A stretch of DNA of 64,000 nt from an uncultured Ruminiclostridium sp. (GTDB lineage: Bacteria; Bacillota; Clostridia; Oscillospirales; Ruminococcaceae): contig CANRFO010000011.1 of NCBI GenBank assembly GCA_947629925.1, positions 1 through 64,000 of the forward strand, given 5' to 3'. Below the pieces are notes generated by a model, which was given only the letters and a program-made list of their open reading frames with translations, had not been told where the DNA came from and searched no databases. The position numbers and the translations under genes were made by a program. Shown here piece by piece: positions 39,475 through 49,273 of this stretch (position 1 is the first letter of the stretch; each line of letters opens with the position of its first letter).

Positions 39475-40539
39475 ATGCTGGACATAAATGAAGTCCTTAA
39501 CGAAGCCCGCTCCATCAAAGCTTCCGACGTGCATTTCACCGTCGGACTTCCCCCTATCGTCCGTCTTAACGGCGATATCAAAAAGTTTGCGAAATACCCC
39601 GACATGACCGAGCCGATGGTCGTAAACATCATCAATCAGATAACCACCGTGAAGCAGAAGCAGCTTATCTCACAGGGAAACGACGCCGACTTTGCATATG
39701 TTTCCGCGTCGGGTCTCCGCCACAGAGTAAACGTGTACCGCCAGAAGGGGTACCACGCTGTTGCGCTTCGTCTGCTCCTTAACGAGATACCTACCTTTAA
39801 AGATATGGGTCTGCCTACGATATTGGGCGACTTTGCGCTTCGTCCCCGCGGACTTGTCCTTGTAACAGGTCCTACGGGTTCAGGTAAATCTACCACCCTC
39901 GCGGCGATGATCGACCATATCAACCGCCAGCGCAACTGCCATATCATCACGATAGAAGACCCTATCGAATATGTACATAACCATAAGCAGTCCATGATAA
40001 CTCAGCGTGAAGTCGGCGTTGATACCGATTCCTTCGCGGGCGCGATAAGAAGCTCCCTTCGTGAGGACCCCGACGTTATCCTCGTGGGAGAAATGCGTGA
40101 CTTTGAAACAATAAACGCCGCCGTTACCGCCGCCGAAACAGGACACCTTGTGCTTTCCACCCTGCATACCACGGGTGCAGCCGAGACCCTTGACCGTATC
40201 GTTGACGTTTATCCCGCCCATTCTCAGGGTCAGATACGCGCTCAGCTCGGTAACGTCATGGTCGGTATCGTTTCACAGACCCTTGTTCCCACAGCGGACA
40301 AGAAGGGACGTGTCGCCGCCATGGAGATACTTAAAGCGACCGACGCTATCTGCGCTCTTATCCGTGAGGGTAAGATATTCCAGATACCGAACTCTATCGC
40401 AACAGGCCGTTCCGAGGGAATGTACACCCTCGACCAGAACCTCGCCACCCTTGTGCGCATGGGCAAGATAACCGAGGACGTCGCTCTCACAAGGTGCAAG
40501 GACGTGAACAACTTCCGTCAGTATATGTCAAGCAACTGA
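39475..40539 (+). CDS. pilT: Pilus retraction ATPase PilT
   Basis: GPTGSGKSTTLAAMIDHIN, GEMRDFETINAAVTAAETGHLVLSTLHT. Confidence 0.96.
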   Translation: MLDINEVLNEARSIKASDVHFTVGLPPIVRLNGDIKKFAKYPDMTEPMVVNIINQITTVKQKQLISQGNDADFAYVSASGLRHRVNVYRQKGYHAVALRLLLNEIPTFKDMGLPTILGDFALRPRGLVLVTGPTGSGKSTTLAAMIDHINRQRNCHIITIEDPIEYVHNHKQSMITQREVGVDTDSFAGAIRSSLREDPDVILVGEMRDFETINAAVTAAETGHLVLSTLHTTGAAETLDRIVDVYPAHSQGQIRAQLGNVMVGIVSQTLVPTADKKGRVAAMEILKATDAICALIREGKIFQIPNSIATGRSEGMYTLDQNLATLVRMGKITEDVALTRCKDVNNFRQYMSSN

Positions 40540-40604
40540 TTGTAAATGTTTACTAAAATTATAACCACAAAAGATACTTATTTCACAAAAATAACAATAT
40601 ATAC

Positions 40605-40633
40605 TTGATTTTGTGAAAATCATGTGATATAAT
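40605..40633 (+). promoter_or_regulatory. sigmaA promoter of major prepilin gene
   Basis: TTGATT, 17-bp spacer, TATAAT; flanking inverted repeat TTTCACAAAA / TTTTGTGAAA. Confidence 0.75.
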
Positions 40634-40674
40634 GAAGATACTAAAAAATACATATGCTTTAGGAGGGCATAAAA

Positions 40675-41277
40675 ATGTTGAACAAACTGATGAAACTCAA
40701 GAATAAAAAGGGCTTTACCCTGGTTGAGTTGATAGTTGTTATCGCTATTATCGCGATCCTGACCGCTATCATCGTTCCTTTAGTCGGCAGATATTCAGCT
40801 CAGGCTCGTTACACTACTCTGAATGACGCTGCTACTACTGTTTCCAACAGCATTAACAACGGTCTTTCTGATGCTAACCAGATCGGTGTTGTTAATATTA
40901 CACAGGTTACAGGTGCAAAGAGCGGCGGTACTCTTACAGTAACTGTTGGTGCATCTACTTCAATAGCAAGCACTGATACACTTGATTCTGTAGCCGGTGA
41001 TAGTGCTGAATTAAGAGCTGCTAAGAGAATCTGTGCTTCTCTTGCAAGCGCACTGCCCGATGGCGCTCAATTCTTTGCTGCTATAAAGAGTTCTACCGTT
41101 GAAGGCGTTGTTTACAGAACAGATGGCGTAACCCCTGCTGATGGCACTTTCTACATAGTAAACGGCTTTGACAATGCATATGCAGCAGATTCCGCAGAAG
41201 GTCCTGCAGTTGGTCTGAGCGGCAAGTACATTCCTTCTACTCCTTCTTCTCCTTCTTCTGCTTCTTCTGGTACCTGA
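40675..41277 (+). CDS. Probable major type IV prepilin
   Basis: KKGFTLVELIVVIAIIAILTAI; own strong promoter; AGGAGGG RBS; Ser/Pro tail. Confidence 0.9.
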   Translation: MLNKLMKLKNKKGFTLVELIVVIAIIAILTAIIVPLVGRYSAQARYTTLNDAATTVSNSINNGLSDANQIGVVNITQVTGAKSGGTLTVTVGASTSIASTDTLDSVAGDSAELRAAKRICASLASALPDGAQFFAAIKSSTVEGVVYRTDGVTPADGTFYIVNGFDNAYAADSAEGPAVGLSGKYIPSTPSSPSSASSGT

Positions 41278-41315
41278 TCTTAATTGATCAAATCAAAAAC
41301 CAAATAACTAAAGTC

Positions 41316-41347
41316 GATTTCCCCGCTCCCAAAGGGCGGGGAAATTG
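41316..41347 (+). terminator. Hairpin between two prepilin genes (terminator/attenuator)
   Basis: GATTTCCCCGC-N10-GCGGGGAAAT, weak T-tract. Confidence 0.6.
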
Positions 41348-41374
41348 TGTAAATTCTCAAAAAGGAGAAACGCC

Positions 41375-42004
41375 ATGAAACGCCTGTCCAATCGCGGCTT
41401 TACATTAGTGGAGCTTATAGTGGTCATCGCTTTGGTGGGCTTGTTGCTTGCCATTACTGTGCCTTTGTTTTCCACCTCTTCCTCTTATGAAATGGACGCG
41501 CGGGAAAGAGCCAGAGTGTTCTATTCCAACGTTCAGGAAGCTATGGTAGACGAAAATCTTGCGGAAACGGAGCTGCCCGATCCTGACGGCACAAACGTAA
41601 TCTGCGCTCAGGTCTATGCGGCGAATACCTCTAAAAACAAAAATTCCGTCGCCGCCGTCTACGTTTCCATGGGAAGCTTTTCTTCAGGCACATTGGACCT
41701 CATAAGCGATGACAAATATCCTCAGTTCAAGGAGTTTGCGAACACGCTTTCCAAGCTTCTTTCCGACGCGGATAAGGACGGGTGCTATTATGCCGTTGTA
41801 GACAGCAAATATCGTGTTGTGTACACATATTTTGTCGCTTCCCTTGACGCGAACACAGGCATGAAAAACAAAGACTTCATAAAAGAAGCGCAGATCAACG
41901 ACAGCAATGGCGTTGCGTCATATGTCGGTTCTTATCCTTACGAGCTGAGCATGGGTGCGAGCGGCAGTATCCCCAAATTCCTCAGCAAGGACAGCTTGGA
42001 CTGA
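41375..42004 (+). CDS. Prepilin-type protein
   Basis: NRGFTLVELIVVIALVGLLLAI; GGAG RBS before ATG 41375. Confidence 0.88.
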   Translation: MKRLSNRGFTLVELIVVIALVGLLLAITVPLFSTSSSYEMDARERARVFYSNVQEAMVDENLAETELPDPDGTNVICAQVYAANTSKNKNSVAAVYVSMGSFSSGTLDLISDDKYPQFKEFANTLSKLLSDADKDGCYYAVVDSKYRVVYTYFVASLDANTGMKNKDFIKEAQINDSNGVASYVGSYPYELSMGASGSIPKFLSKDSLD

Positions 42005-42054
42005 TAAAGCCGTAAGTTTAACTTAAACCGACTCGGCTTATGTAAAAACAAACA

Positions 42055-42090
42055 GAGCAGTATCGCAATTAAACGATACTGCTCTTTTAT
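42055..42090 (+). terminator. Rho-independent terminator
   Basis: GAGCAGTATCG-N8-CGATACTGCTC-TTTTATTTTT. Confidence 0.9.
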
Positions 42091-42175
42091 TTTTAAATCA
42101 GCGATGATTGCCTTGAACATTTGAGGTGAAAACTATCCCTTTTTCAAGGCGGTAATTTTGTTTATTTTATGAATT

Positions 42176-42658
42176 TCAATGGAACGCGCCGTCGGTTATC
42201 CATTCGGGGATATAGCCGTTCTGATACAGCGAGATGACGGTGAACACAACGCCGCCCACTATCGCTATTACAAATCCCGCGATAGCGAGAGCCTTAAAGC
42301 GGGTGTTTCCTATAAAACCGAGTATTGACGATATCGCGGCAAGAGGGTGCAGGATTATCGAAACGCTGAACATTCCCACGATAGAAGCCACAAAGCCGAG
42401 TATGCAGAAAAGGTCGAAAATTCCCAGCGGCTTTTTTTGCTTTATCATAGGAGGAACCATGGGAGGCACAGGCATGGGAGGAACAGGCGGTCTTTGCGCA
42501 GGCTGAACGGGAGGAACAGGTGAAACGGGCGGTACAGTCGGCGCAGGCTGAACGGGAGACGGCGCGGGAGCCGCGTCGTTAAAGCTGTCGCAGCGGCAGT
42601 TGAAGCAAAACAGATTTTCGTCGTTATTTTCTGCTCCGCAGTTTTTACAATACTTCAT
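42176..42658 (-). CDS. Zinc-ribbon, Pro-rich, two-TM membrane protein (DUF4190-like)
   Basis: MKYCKNCGAENNDENLFCFNC N-terminus, Pro-rich linker, hydrophobic segments. Confidence 0.8.
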   Translation of the reverse strand: MKYCKNCGAENNDENLFCFNCRCDSFNDAAPAPSPVQPAPTVPPVSPVPPVQPAQRPPVPPMPVPPMVPPMIKQKKPLGIFDLFCILGFVASIVGMFSVSIILHPLAAISSILGFIGNTRFKALAIAGFVIAIVGGVVFTVISLYQNGYIPEWITDGAFH

Positions 42659-42800
42659 GATGATCTTCCTTTCGATGTTATTTAAGACGCTTTGTACAAA
42701 AACGGCTGAAGCGTTTATGCGCAAACGTCCTGCTTTTTCATCTGATGACATTTCTGCATCTGATCTCAGCTTCAAACAAATTTACATATGCGATGTTAAT

Positions 42801-43583
42801 TCATCTTCCGAAAACGAAGAAATGAGAAAGTCCGAACCATTCTCTCACCCAATATGTAGGTACAAGTCCGATAGGCGTTTCTGAGCTTATCGCAAAAGGC
42901 TCGGCGCCCTGCTTCTTCGCCATGAGCGACGCTCTGAGCTGGTGGAAGCTGTCGGTAACTATCGCGATATTTTCCGCTTTTATGTTCATTTCCCGAAGCA
43001 GCTCAAGGGAAAAGGAAAGGTTTTCCTCTGTGCTTGAGGATCTGTCCTCAACAATTATCCTGTCGGAAGATATTCCGTTTTCAATAAGGATCCTTTTCAT
43101 AACGTCCGCTTCGCTTTCAGGCTCGTTGCCGCCTTTTCCGCCTGATACCACGCAGATAACGTCCCTGTTTTCATCAAGATATGCGCTTGCCGCTTCGATA
43201 CGCTTCTGAAGCATAAGGCTCGGATTACCGCTTGGCTGCACCTTACAGCCCAGAACTATCACCGCGTCGGGGCTCTGCGGACGGTTCACCGCCGCAAATA
43301 TCATGGAAGCGGTCAGCACAACGGCATAAAGCACAAGGAGCGACAGCACGCTTCCTGTAAAAATGATAAGGACTTTTCCTGACGGCTTTTTCAGGTGCCT
43401 TTTGATAAAAGCCGAAAATCGGTCGAACGATACCGTTACGATAAATGCTGCGGACACTGCCGTAAGACCGAAAACATTTCCTATATCTATTATCCCCATG
43501 GTCATGGGGAAAAGGAACATAAGAGCCGCAAAGACTTCAACGGTTATGAATACGGCTCTTGTTACTACTGCGGAGACTTTCAT
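42801..43583 (-). CDS. YdcF/SanA-family (DUF218) membrane protein
   Basis: DAVIVLGCKVQPSGNPSLMLQKRIEAA, VVSGGKG, EDRSSSTEENLSFS, VTDSFHQLRA. Confidence 0.9.
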   Translation of the reverse strand: MKVSAVVTRAVFITVEVFAALMFLFPMTMGIIDIGNVFGLTAVSAAFIVTVSFDRFSAFIKRHLKKPSGKVLIIFTGSVLSLLVLYAVVLTASMIFAAVNRPQSPDAVIVLGCKVQPSGNPSLMLQKRIEAASAYLDENRDVICVVSGGKGGNEPESEADVMKRILIENGISSDRIIVEDRSSSTEENLSFSLELLREMNIKAENIAIVTDSFHQLRASLMAKKQGAEPFAISSETPIGLVPTYWVREWFGLSHFFVFGR

Positions 43584-43588
43584 TTCAT

Positions 43589-44962
43589 TTATTTGCGGTC
43601 AGCCAGCTTTACATATTTTCTTTCCGCGCTGACGCTCATATAGGCGGGGCGGATTATCTTGCCCGCATTGATAAGCTCTTCCATTCTGTGAGCGCTCCAG
43701 CCGCTTATTCTGGAGACGGCAAAGATGGGCGTGTACAGCTCCAAGGGAAGCCCCAGCATGCTGTACGCAAAGCCGCTGAAGAAATCGACGTTGGGGCTGA
43801 CGCCCTTGTACATCTTCTTTTCTCCCGCGATTATTTTAGGCGCTAGGTCGGCTACCTTGGCGTAAAGCTGATATTCCGCTTCAAGTCCCTTTTCCTTTGA
43901 AAGCTTTTCAACATACACCCTGAATATCTCTGCTCTCGGGTCGGAAACGGAATATATGGCGTGGCCTATGCCGTAGATAAGCCCTGCCTTGTCAAAGGCG
44001 CGCTTATCCAGCAGCGCGTGAAGATACGCGCTTACCTCGTCGTCATCCTTCCAGTCCTTTACGTTCTGCTTCATGTCATCAAACATCTTCATGACCTTTA
44101 TGTTCGCTCCGCCGTGCTTGGGTCCTTTAAGGGAGCAGAGCGCCGCGGCTATCGCGGAATAGGTATCGGTCCCTGAGCTTGTGACAACGTGAGTGGTAAA
44201 GGTGGAGTTATTTCCTCCGCCATGCTCGGCGTGAAGCACAAGGGCAATATCAAGCACATGAGCTTCAAGCTCGGTATAGCTGCTGTCAGGTCTGAGCAGA
44301 TGGAGCAGGTTTTCGGCTATCGAAAGCTCAGGTCTCGGCTGGTGGATAAACAGGCTTTGCTTTTCTATGTAAAAGTTATAAGCCTGATAACCGTACACCG
44401 ACAACATCGGAAACAGCGCTATCAGCTTCAGGCACTGCCTTAAAACATTTGGCAGGCTTATATCGTTGGCGTTGGGGTCATAGCTGTGCAGAGTAAGCAC
44501 GCTTCTGGCAAGGCTGTTCATCATGTCCTCGCTGGGACCTTTCATTATAACGTCCCTTATGAAATTGGTGGGGAGGGTCATCATCTCGCCCAGAAGTCGC
44601 TTAAATCCGTTCAGCTGTTCTGCGTTCGGAAGCTCGCCGAAAATAAGCAGATATGTTATCTCCTCAAAGCCGTAACGCTTTTCCTGAATAAATCCGCTTA
44701 TTATCTCTTTTATATTTATCCCGCGGTAAAAAAGCTGCCCCTCGCAGGGAACGGAAACGCCGTCCACCGTCTTGCTCCCTATGACCGAGGCGATCTCGGT
44801 AAGTCCTGCAAGGACGCCTTTCCCGTTAAGGTCGCGAAGCCCGCGCTTTACGTCGTATTTTCCGTAAAGAGATGGGTCTATCCTACTGTTGTTGACGCAC
44901 AGATCCGTAAGCGCCTGTATTTCGGGGGTAATACCGCTGTAATTGTTGATGTCCATAAACAT
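43589..44962 (-). CDS. Citrate synthase
   Basis: HAEHGGGNNSTFTTHVVTSSGTDTYSAIAAALCSLKGPKHGGAN, GIGHAIYSVSDPRA. Confidence 0.96.
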   Translation of the reverse strand: MFMDINNYSGITPEIQALTDLCVNNSRIDPSLYGKYDVKRGLRDLNGKGVLAGLTEIASVIGSKTVDGVSVPCEGQLFYRGINIKEIISGFIQEKRYGFEEITYLLIFGELPNAEQLNGFKRLLGEMMTLPTNFIRDVIMKGPSEDMMNSLARSVLTLHSYDPNANDISLPNVLRQCLKLIALFPMLSVYGYQAYNFYIEKQSLFIHQPRPELSIAENLLHLLRPDSSYTELEAHVLDIALVLHAEHGGGNNSTFTTHVVTSSGTDTYSAIAAALCSLKGPKHGGANIKVMKMFDDMKQNVKDWKDDDEVSAYLHALLDKRAFDKAGLIYGIGHAIYSVSDPRAEIFRVYVEKLSKEKGLEAEYQLYAKVADLAPKIIAGEKKMYKGVSPNVDFFSGFAYSMLGLPLELYTPIFAVSRISGWSAHRMEELINAGKIIRPAYMSVSAERKYVKLADRK

Positions 44963-45121
44963 TTCCTCCTTCTCTCGGAGCTTTTACATCTCATATGTAA
45001 ACACGCCCCTGGTGCTCTCCCGTCTCAAACTTCCTTTCTCATGTATATGCATTTGCAGATAATAGTTTAAAAACTGCTTTGTTAAAAAGTATACCATACT
45101 TTTTGCAAATTGTCAAAGAAA

Positions 45122-45163
45122 AAGGGCGGCTTTCCGAAAAATACCACTTTTCAAAAGCTGCCC
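45122..45163. terminator. Probable bidirectional terminator hairpin
   Basis: AGGGCgGCTTT...AAAGCtGCCCT with A/T flanks. Confidence 0.6.
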
Positions 45164-45277
45164 TGTTTTATGATCAACTGTCGATAAGACATCATCGGAA
45201 ACTATTTCAGAGGTCCAAGATCAGTGATAATGCAAATCATTCGGGAGCATAAAGCGCCGCCTGCTGCGGATCTCACT

Positions 45278-46054
45278 TTATACCGCTGTTTCATCTGTCA
45301 GAAAAACCTCTGCTGTAAATTTTTCAGGATCAAATTTGACGGAATAGCCCAGCTCATAATCGGTAAAGGTATTATCCCCGACATATGTGAAGCTGTCGGA
45401 AACGGCAAGAGAAGTATTGCCGCGAATCTCAACACCATTGACTTTTTGGATACCGCTGAAATGATAATGAGGCATTATTTCGCCGTCTTCGCCAAGCGCA
45501 GTATCACAAACAAGCATAATGCCGCCTCTCACATCGTCAGGCAGTTCTTCAAAAGGACGTCCTTTCGGGGAGCTTCCCTCCTGAAAAAGAATATATTCGC
45601 TTTCTCCCTCATCGTTCGTCATTTCAAAAAATTTCGGCGGTTCGTCAAATGCATAGCCGTATACGCCAACGCCGCCAGGCGCAGCCATGCCGTCACAGGG
45701 AACAGTGAACCAACGGGTGCTTCCGCTCGTATCCTCAAGAATAACGGAAATGCCGTTTGCTTCATAAAGCCCGTCCTTTTCTTCAGGGATAACTTGTAAA
45801 TTTGATATTTGAATATATGCTTTGTATTTATCACAGGAGCTTTCATTGAAAACCACATTGTCGCCTATTTCGGCTTCTGAAAGGTCTGTTGCCGTATTCA
45901 TAAGCGGCGGCTCCGTTGCCGATCCTTCTTCTGCGTTTTCATCTGAAACAGACGCTTCAGTATTCAAACTGTCAGCTGCCGAATATCCATCTTGCTGTGA
46001 ACAGCCTGAGCATACTATTGCAGAAAGCAGCAATAGTATCAAGATCTTTTTCAT
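45278..46054 (-). CDS. Hypothetical lipoprotein
   Basis: MKKILILLLLSAIVCSGCS lipobox. Confidence 0.8.
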   Translation of the reverse strand: MKKILILLLLSAIVCSGCSQQDGYSAADSLNTEASVSDENAEEGSATEPPLMNTATDLSEAEIGDNVVFNESSCDKYKAYIQISNLQVIPEEKDGLYEANGISVILEDTSGSTRWFTVPCDGMAAPGGVGVYGYAFDEPPKFFEMTNDEGESEYILFQEGSSPKGRPFEELPDDVRGGIMLVCDTALGEDGEIMPHYHFSGIQKVNGVEIRGNTSLAVSDSFTYVGDNTFTDYELGYSVKFDPEKFTAEVFLTDETAV

Positions 46055-46236
46055 TTTTCTTTCCTCCTAATAATTTTAATTATGTGCTGTCACGCTTGTG
46101 ACAGCATTTATCAGTCTTAGGGTGTAAAGGAAGAACTTTCATTTGCTCCATAAAATATGAAACGTCATCATAAGATACCGCACTTAAAAGCTGATCTTTG
46201 GATATATCAATTTCCGTAACAAAAATGAATCCTGTT

Positions 46237-46635
46237 TTACGCCATTACATAGGTAACTCCGTCGATAGTCACCGTTCTGTTCTTCGGGTCATAGCTCAGC
46301 TTTCGTCCGTCCAGCTTCAGGAAGCAGTAATCCTTATATGTTATCTTTCCGCTGGCCTCGTCCGTATCGGGGATATTCTTCCATACGTTAAGGACATATC
46401 CCGCAGAGGTACCGTCGGAAAATATCAGCGTGTCGTCGGTTATAACTATCTTTTCGGAGGAAACGTCGCCGTCACGGTAATATTCGCCTTCGTATACCTC
46501 GCTGACCGTCTGTGAAATATGTCCGTCTGCATCTTCCTGCACATTCTGGGCGGATACCGCGAACAAGGTCGTTCCCGCCGCAAAAAGCATTATGCCGAGT
46601 GTCATTATCAATATGCCGAAAACTGTTCTTTTCAT
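46237..46635 (-). CDS. Hypothetical exported/membrane protein, 132 aa
   Basis: N-terminal hydrophobic signal, purine-rich RBS, promoter-like elements upstream. Confidence 0.7.
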   Translation of the reverse strand: MKRTVFGILIMTLGIMLFAAGTTLFAVSAQNVQEDADGHISQTVSEVYEGEYYRDGDVSSEKIVITDDTLIFSDGTSAGYVLNVWKNIPDTDEASGKITYKDYCFLKLDGRKLSYDPKNRTVTIDGVTYVMA

Positions 46636-46769
46636 GGTGCGTCCGCCTCAAGGGAGGCTCTCCTTTCAAAATATACAGGAAAATTCTTCCTGTATATTAT
46701 TATACACCATAAATTCCAAAAAACAATTACAAAACGGTTACAATTTGGTTACAATTTGGTAACATTTTT

Positions 46770-48155
46770 TCAGCCGTGCTTGCGTGCAAGCTTTATCATA
46801 TGGGTCAATTTAAGGGTATTTCCCGTATGAAGTATTATTATTTCATAAACCTTTGCAGTGAGAAGCGCCGCAAGAAATACCATCAGCGCAAGGAAAACTA
46901 TCGCAAGAAGCGTCTGCAAGCCGTCTATCTTTCCCATAAGTATGGCTGAGGGGAGAGCAAACGGAGAAGAAATGGGGAAGAAATAAGAGAAGGTGATAAT
47001 TCCGTCCATACCTCCATCAAAATTCATGGCGGGAGGAATGTAGGACAGCATAAATCCCGCAACTGCCACTAAAACAAGGGGCTGGAGAGCGTTTGCAAGG
47101 TCCTCAAGTCTGCTGACGCCCGCTCCCACAAGTCCCGCAAGGAGAGCGAAGAACAAAAATCCCAGAATAACTGTGATGATTATTGCAAAGATGGAAAGGG
47201 GATCGAACAGACCCGGGACTGCGGTGGAAATTTCTCCCATAATGTCGGTATTTGCCGCCGCCTCGCCCGCTGCTTCCGCTATCTCGCCAACAGCGCCCGA
47301 ATTTACCGCGTTCATTACCCCGAAAGGCGCAGTGAGCATAAACGCCGCCGCTCCAACAACGCCGAATATCGCCGTCTGAGTTATGCAGATAAGGAGAGTT
47401 CCCGCTATCTTGCCAACGATGATGGCAAGGGGACGGCAGGAGGTTATCAGCAGTTCGATAACTCTGGAGCTTTTTTCGGTGGCTATGGACTGGGCTATTG
47501 ACTGGGAATACAGCATAATGAACATATAGAAAATAATGGAAACTGCCATAGGCAACAGCTGTCCCACGATCCTCTGTATTTCGGATTCGCCGCCGTAGAC
47601 CATCACGTTACTGCTCACGTCCGCCATAGCAAGGGGAAGATCCTCTTCGCTGACGCCAATGCTGAGATACAATGCCTTGGTGAAATTGTCCGTCACCTCG
47701 TAGGAAAACTCCTCTGCGGCGCCGGGGGACAATATCTCCTCATTTTCGGGGCGGTAAAAGCTCAGGGAATAGCTTTTATCCCTGCCGCCTGTTACGGTCA
47801 GAAGCATTTCCGCCTTGTCGCCTGAGGTTATCTCGTTCAGCTTTGTTTCAAGCTGTTCTTTTGTGATATTTTCAAAGGCGGTGTTTTGGATAGGGGAAAG
47901 CTGAAAATCCAGCTCGTTCTCGGTATAAACGTAAAGCGTGTTTACGTTCTGAGCTTCAGGCTGCTCGCCGTCATCTCCGAAAATTCCGCCGTCGCTGTCG
48001 GAAAATACAGCGGGAAGAATGTTTATCGCCGCACAGACCAGCACGATAAGCACGCAGATAATTATAGTACCTGCTTTGAAGGCTTTTGACTTCAGCGTTT
48101 GAAGATAGGTGAAGGATAAAATTTGTTTCCAGCCTTTAATTCTCATTGCTCTCAT
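46770..48155 (-). CDS. ABC transporter permease (NatB-like)
   Basis: SIATEKSSRVIELLITSCRPLAIIVGKI and multi-TM C-terminus. Confidence 0.9.
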   Translation of the reverse strand: MRAMRIKGWKQILSFTYLQTLKSKAFKAGTIIICVLIVLVCAAINILPAVFSDSDGGIFGDDGEQPEAQNVNTLYVYTENELDFQLSPIQNTAFENITKEQLETKLNEITSGDKAEMLLTVTGGRDKSYSLSFYRPENEEILSPGAAEEFSYEVTDNFTKALYLSIGVSEEDLPLAMADVSSNVMVYGGESEIQRIVGQLLPMAVSIIFYMFIMLYSQSIAQSIATEKSSRVIELLITSCRPLAIIVGKIAGTLLICITQTAIFGVVGAAAFMLTAPFGVMNAVNSGAVGEIAEAAGEAAANTDIMGEISTAVPGLFDPLSIFAIIITVILGFLFFALLAGLVGAGVSRLEDLANALQPLVLVAVAGFMLSYIPPAMNFDGGMDGIITFSYFFPISSPFALPSAILMGKIDGLQTLLAIVFLALMVFLAALLTAKVYEIIILHTGNTLKLTHMIKLARKHG

Positions 48156-49038
48156 CCACCTTTTCTATAAATATCTCGTTAAGAGTAGGCTCTCTCAGTT
48201 CAAATTTTATTGGAGAGATCCCGTTTGCAAGCATTTTTTGCAGGAATATCTTCGGCTGCTCATCATTGTCAACATGGAAGCATACCCCGTTTGGGGTATT
48301 TTCTTTAAGCTGTAATTTACATTCCGCCGCTAAGTCCATAAAATCCGCCTCCGCCTTGACAAGGAGATTTTCTCTGCCCCGCTGGCGCTTTATGGCGTTC
48401 AAGCTGCCGCTCAATACCGTTTTGCCCCTGTTCATTATAACAAGGTCGTCGCAAAATTCCTCGATAATGTTCATCTGGTGGCTTGACATTATGATGAATT
48501 TTTCCTTTGCCATTTCCTCACGGATAACGGATTTGAACAGGTCGGCGTTTACAGGGTCAAGCCCCGACAAGGGCTCGTCCAGCACCAGCAGCTTAGGGTC
48601 GCCTATCAGCGCCGCCGCAAGCTGCACCTTCTGCTGATTGCCCTTGGAGAGCTGCTCGGCGTTTTTCATACGGTATTCGTCAATTTCCAGCCTGCCGAAC
48701 CAGTAGTCTATCTGCGCCTTTGCCTCAGGCTTTTTTATTCCTTTCAGCGAAGCGAAAAAGTACATCTGGTCAAGAACGTTGTACTTTGGGTACAAGCCTC
48801 TGTCCTCAGCAAGGTAGCCTACGTTTTCCTGCGCGGGCTTCATCGGCGCTCCGTTCCACAATACCTCTCCCGTGTCCTTGGACAGCATTCCCAGTATCAT
48901 TCGTATGGAGGTGGTCTTTCCCGCTCCGTTGGTGCCCAGCAGAGCGAACACGCTGGGCTTCGCTATCTCGAAGCTCAGGTCCTCGACGGCGGTATGCTCG
49001 CCGAATTTTTTGGATATGTGCTTTACTTCAAGGGACAT
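48136..49038 (-). CDS. ABC transporter ATP-binding protein (NatA-like)
   Basis: GTNGAGKTTSIRMILG, LSKGNQQKVQLAAAL, LDEPLSGLDP. Confidence 0.93.
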   Translation of the reverse strand: MSLEVKHISKKFGEHTAVEDLSFEIAKPSVFALLGTNGAGKTTSIRMILGMLSKDTGEVLWNGAPMKPAQENVGYLAEDRGLYPKYNVLDQMYFFASLKGIKKPEAKAQIDYWFGRLEIDEYRMKNAEQLSKGNQQKVQLAAALIGDPKLLVLDEPLSGLDPVNADLFKSVIREEMAKEKFIIMSSHQMNIIEEFCDDLVIMNRGKTVLSGSLNAIKRQRGRENLLVKAEADFMDLAAECKLQLKENTPNGVCFHVDNDEQPKIFLQKMLANGISPIKFELREPTLNEIFIEKVDESNEN

Positions 49039-49186
49039 TTTTCTCCCCCTCTTTTCAAATTTTTTACATTTTCAGTATAACACAATCCTATATAATTGTC
49101 AATACAATTTACAAGAATATTTTTATATATGCAATTTTAGTAAATATAATTTACTAATAAAATGTACAGTTTTTCTCTGCAAGTTA

Positions 49187-49215
49187 TTGTATTTTTTGGG
49201 GAAATATGCTATAAT
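49187..49215 (+). promoter_or_regulatory. Putative sigmaA promoter of glgA
   Basis: TTGTAT, 17-bp spacer, TATAAT. Confidence 0.6.
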
Positions 49216-49273
49216 TATTATAAGTATAAAGCTTGTTCCGTGCAAATAAATAATACAGGAAAGGAAATCAGTT

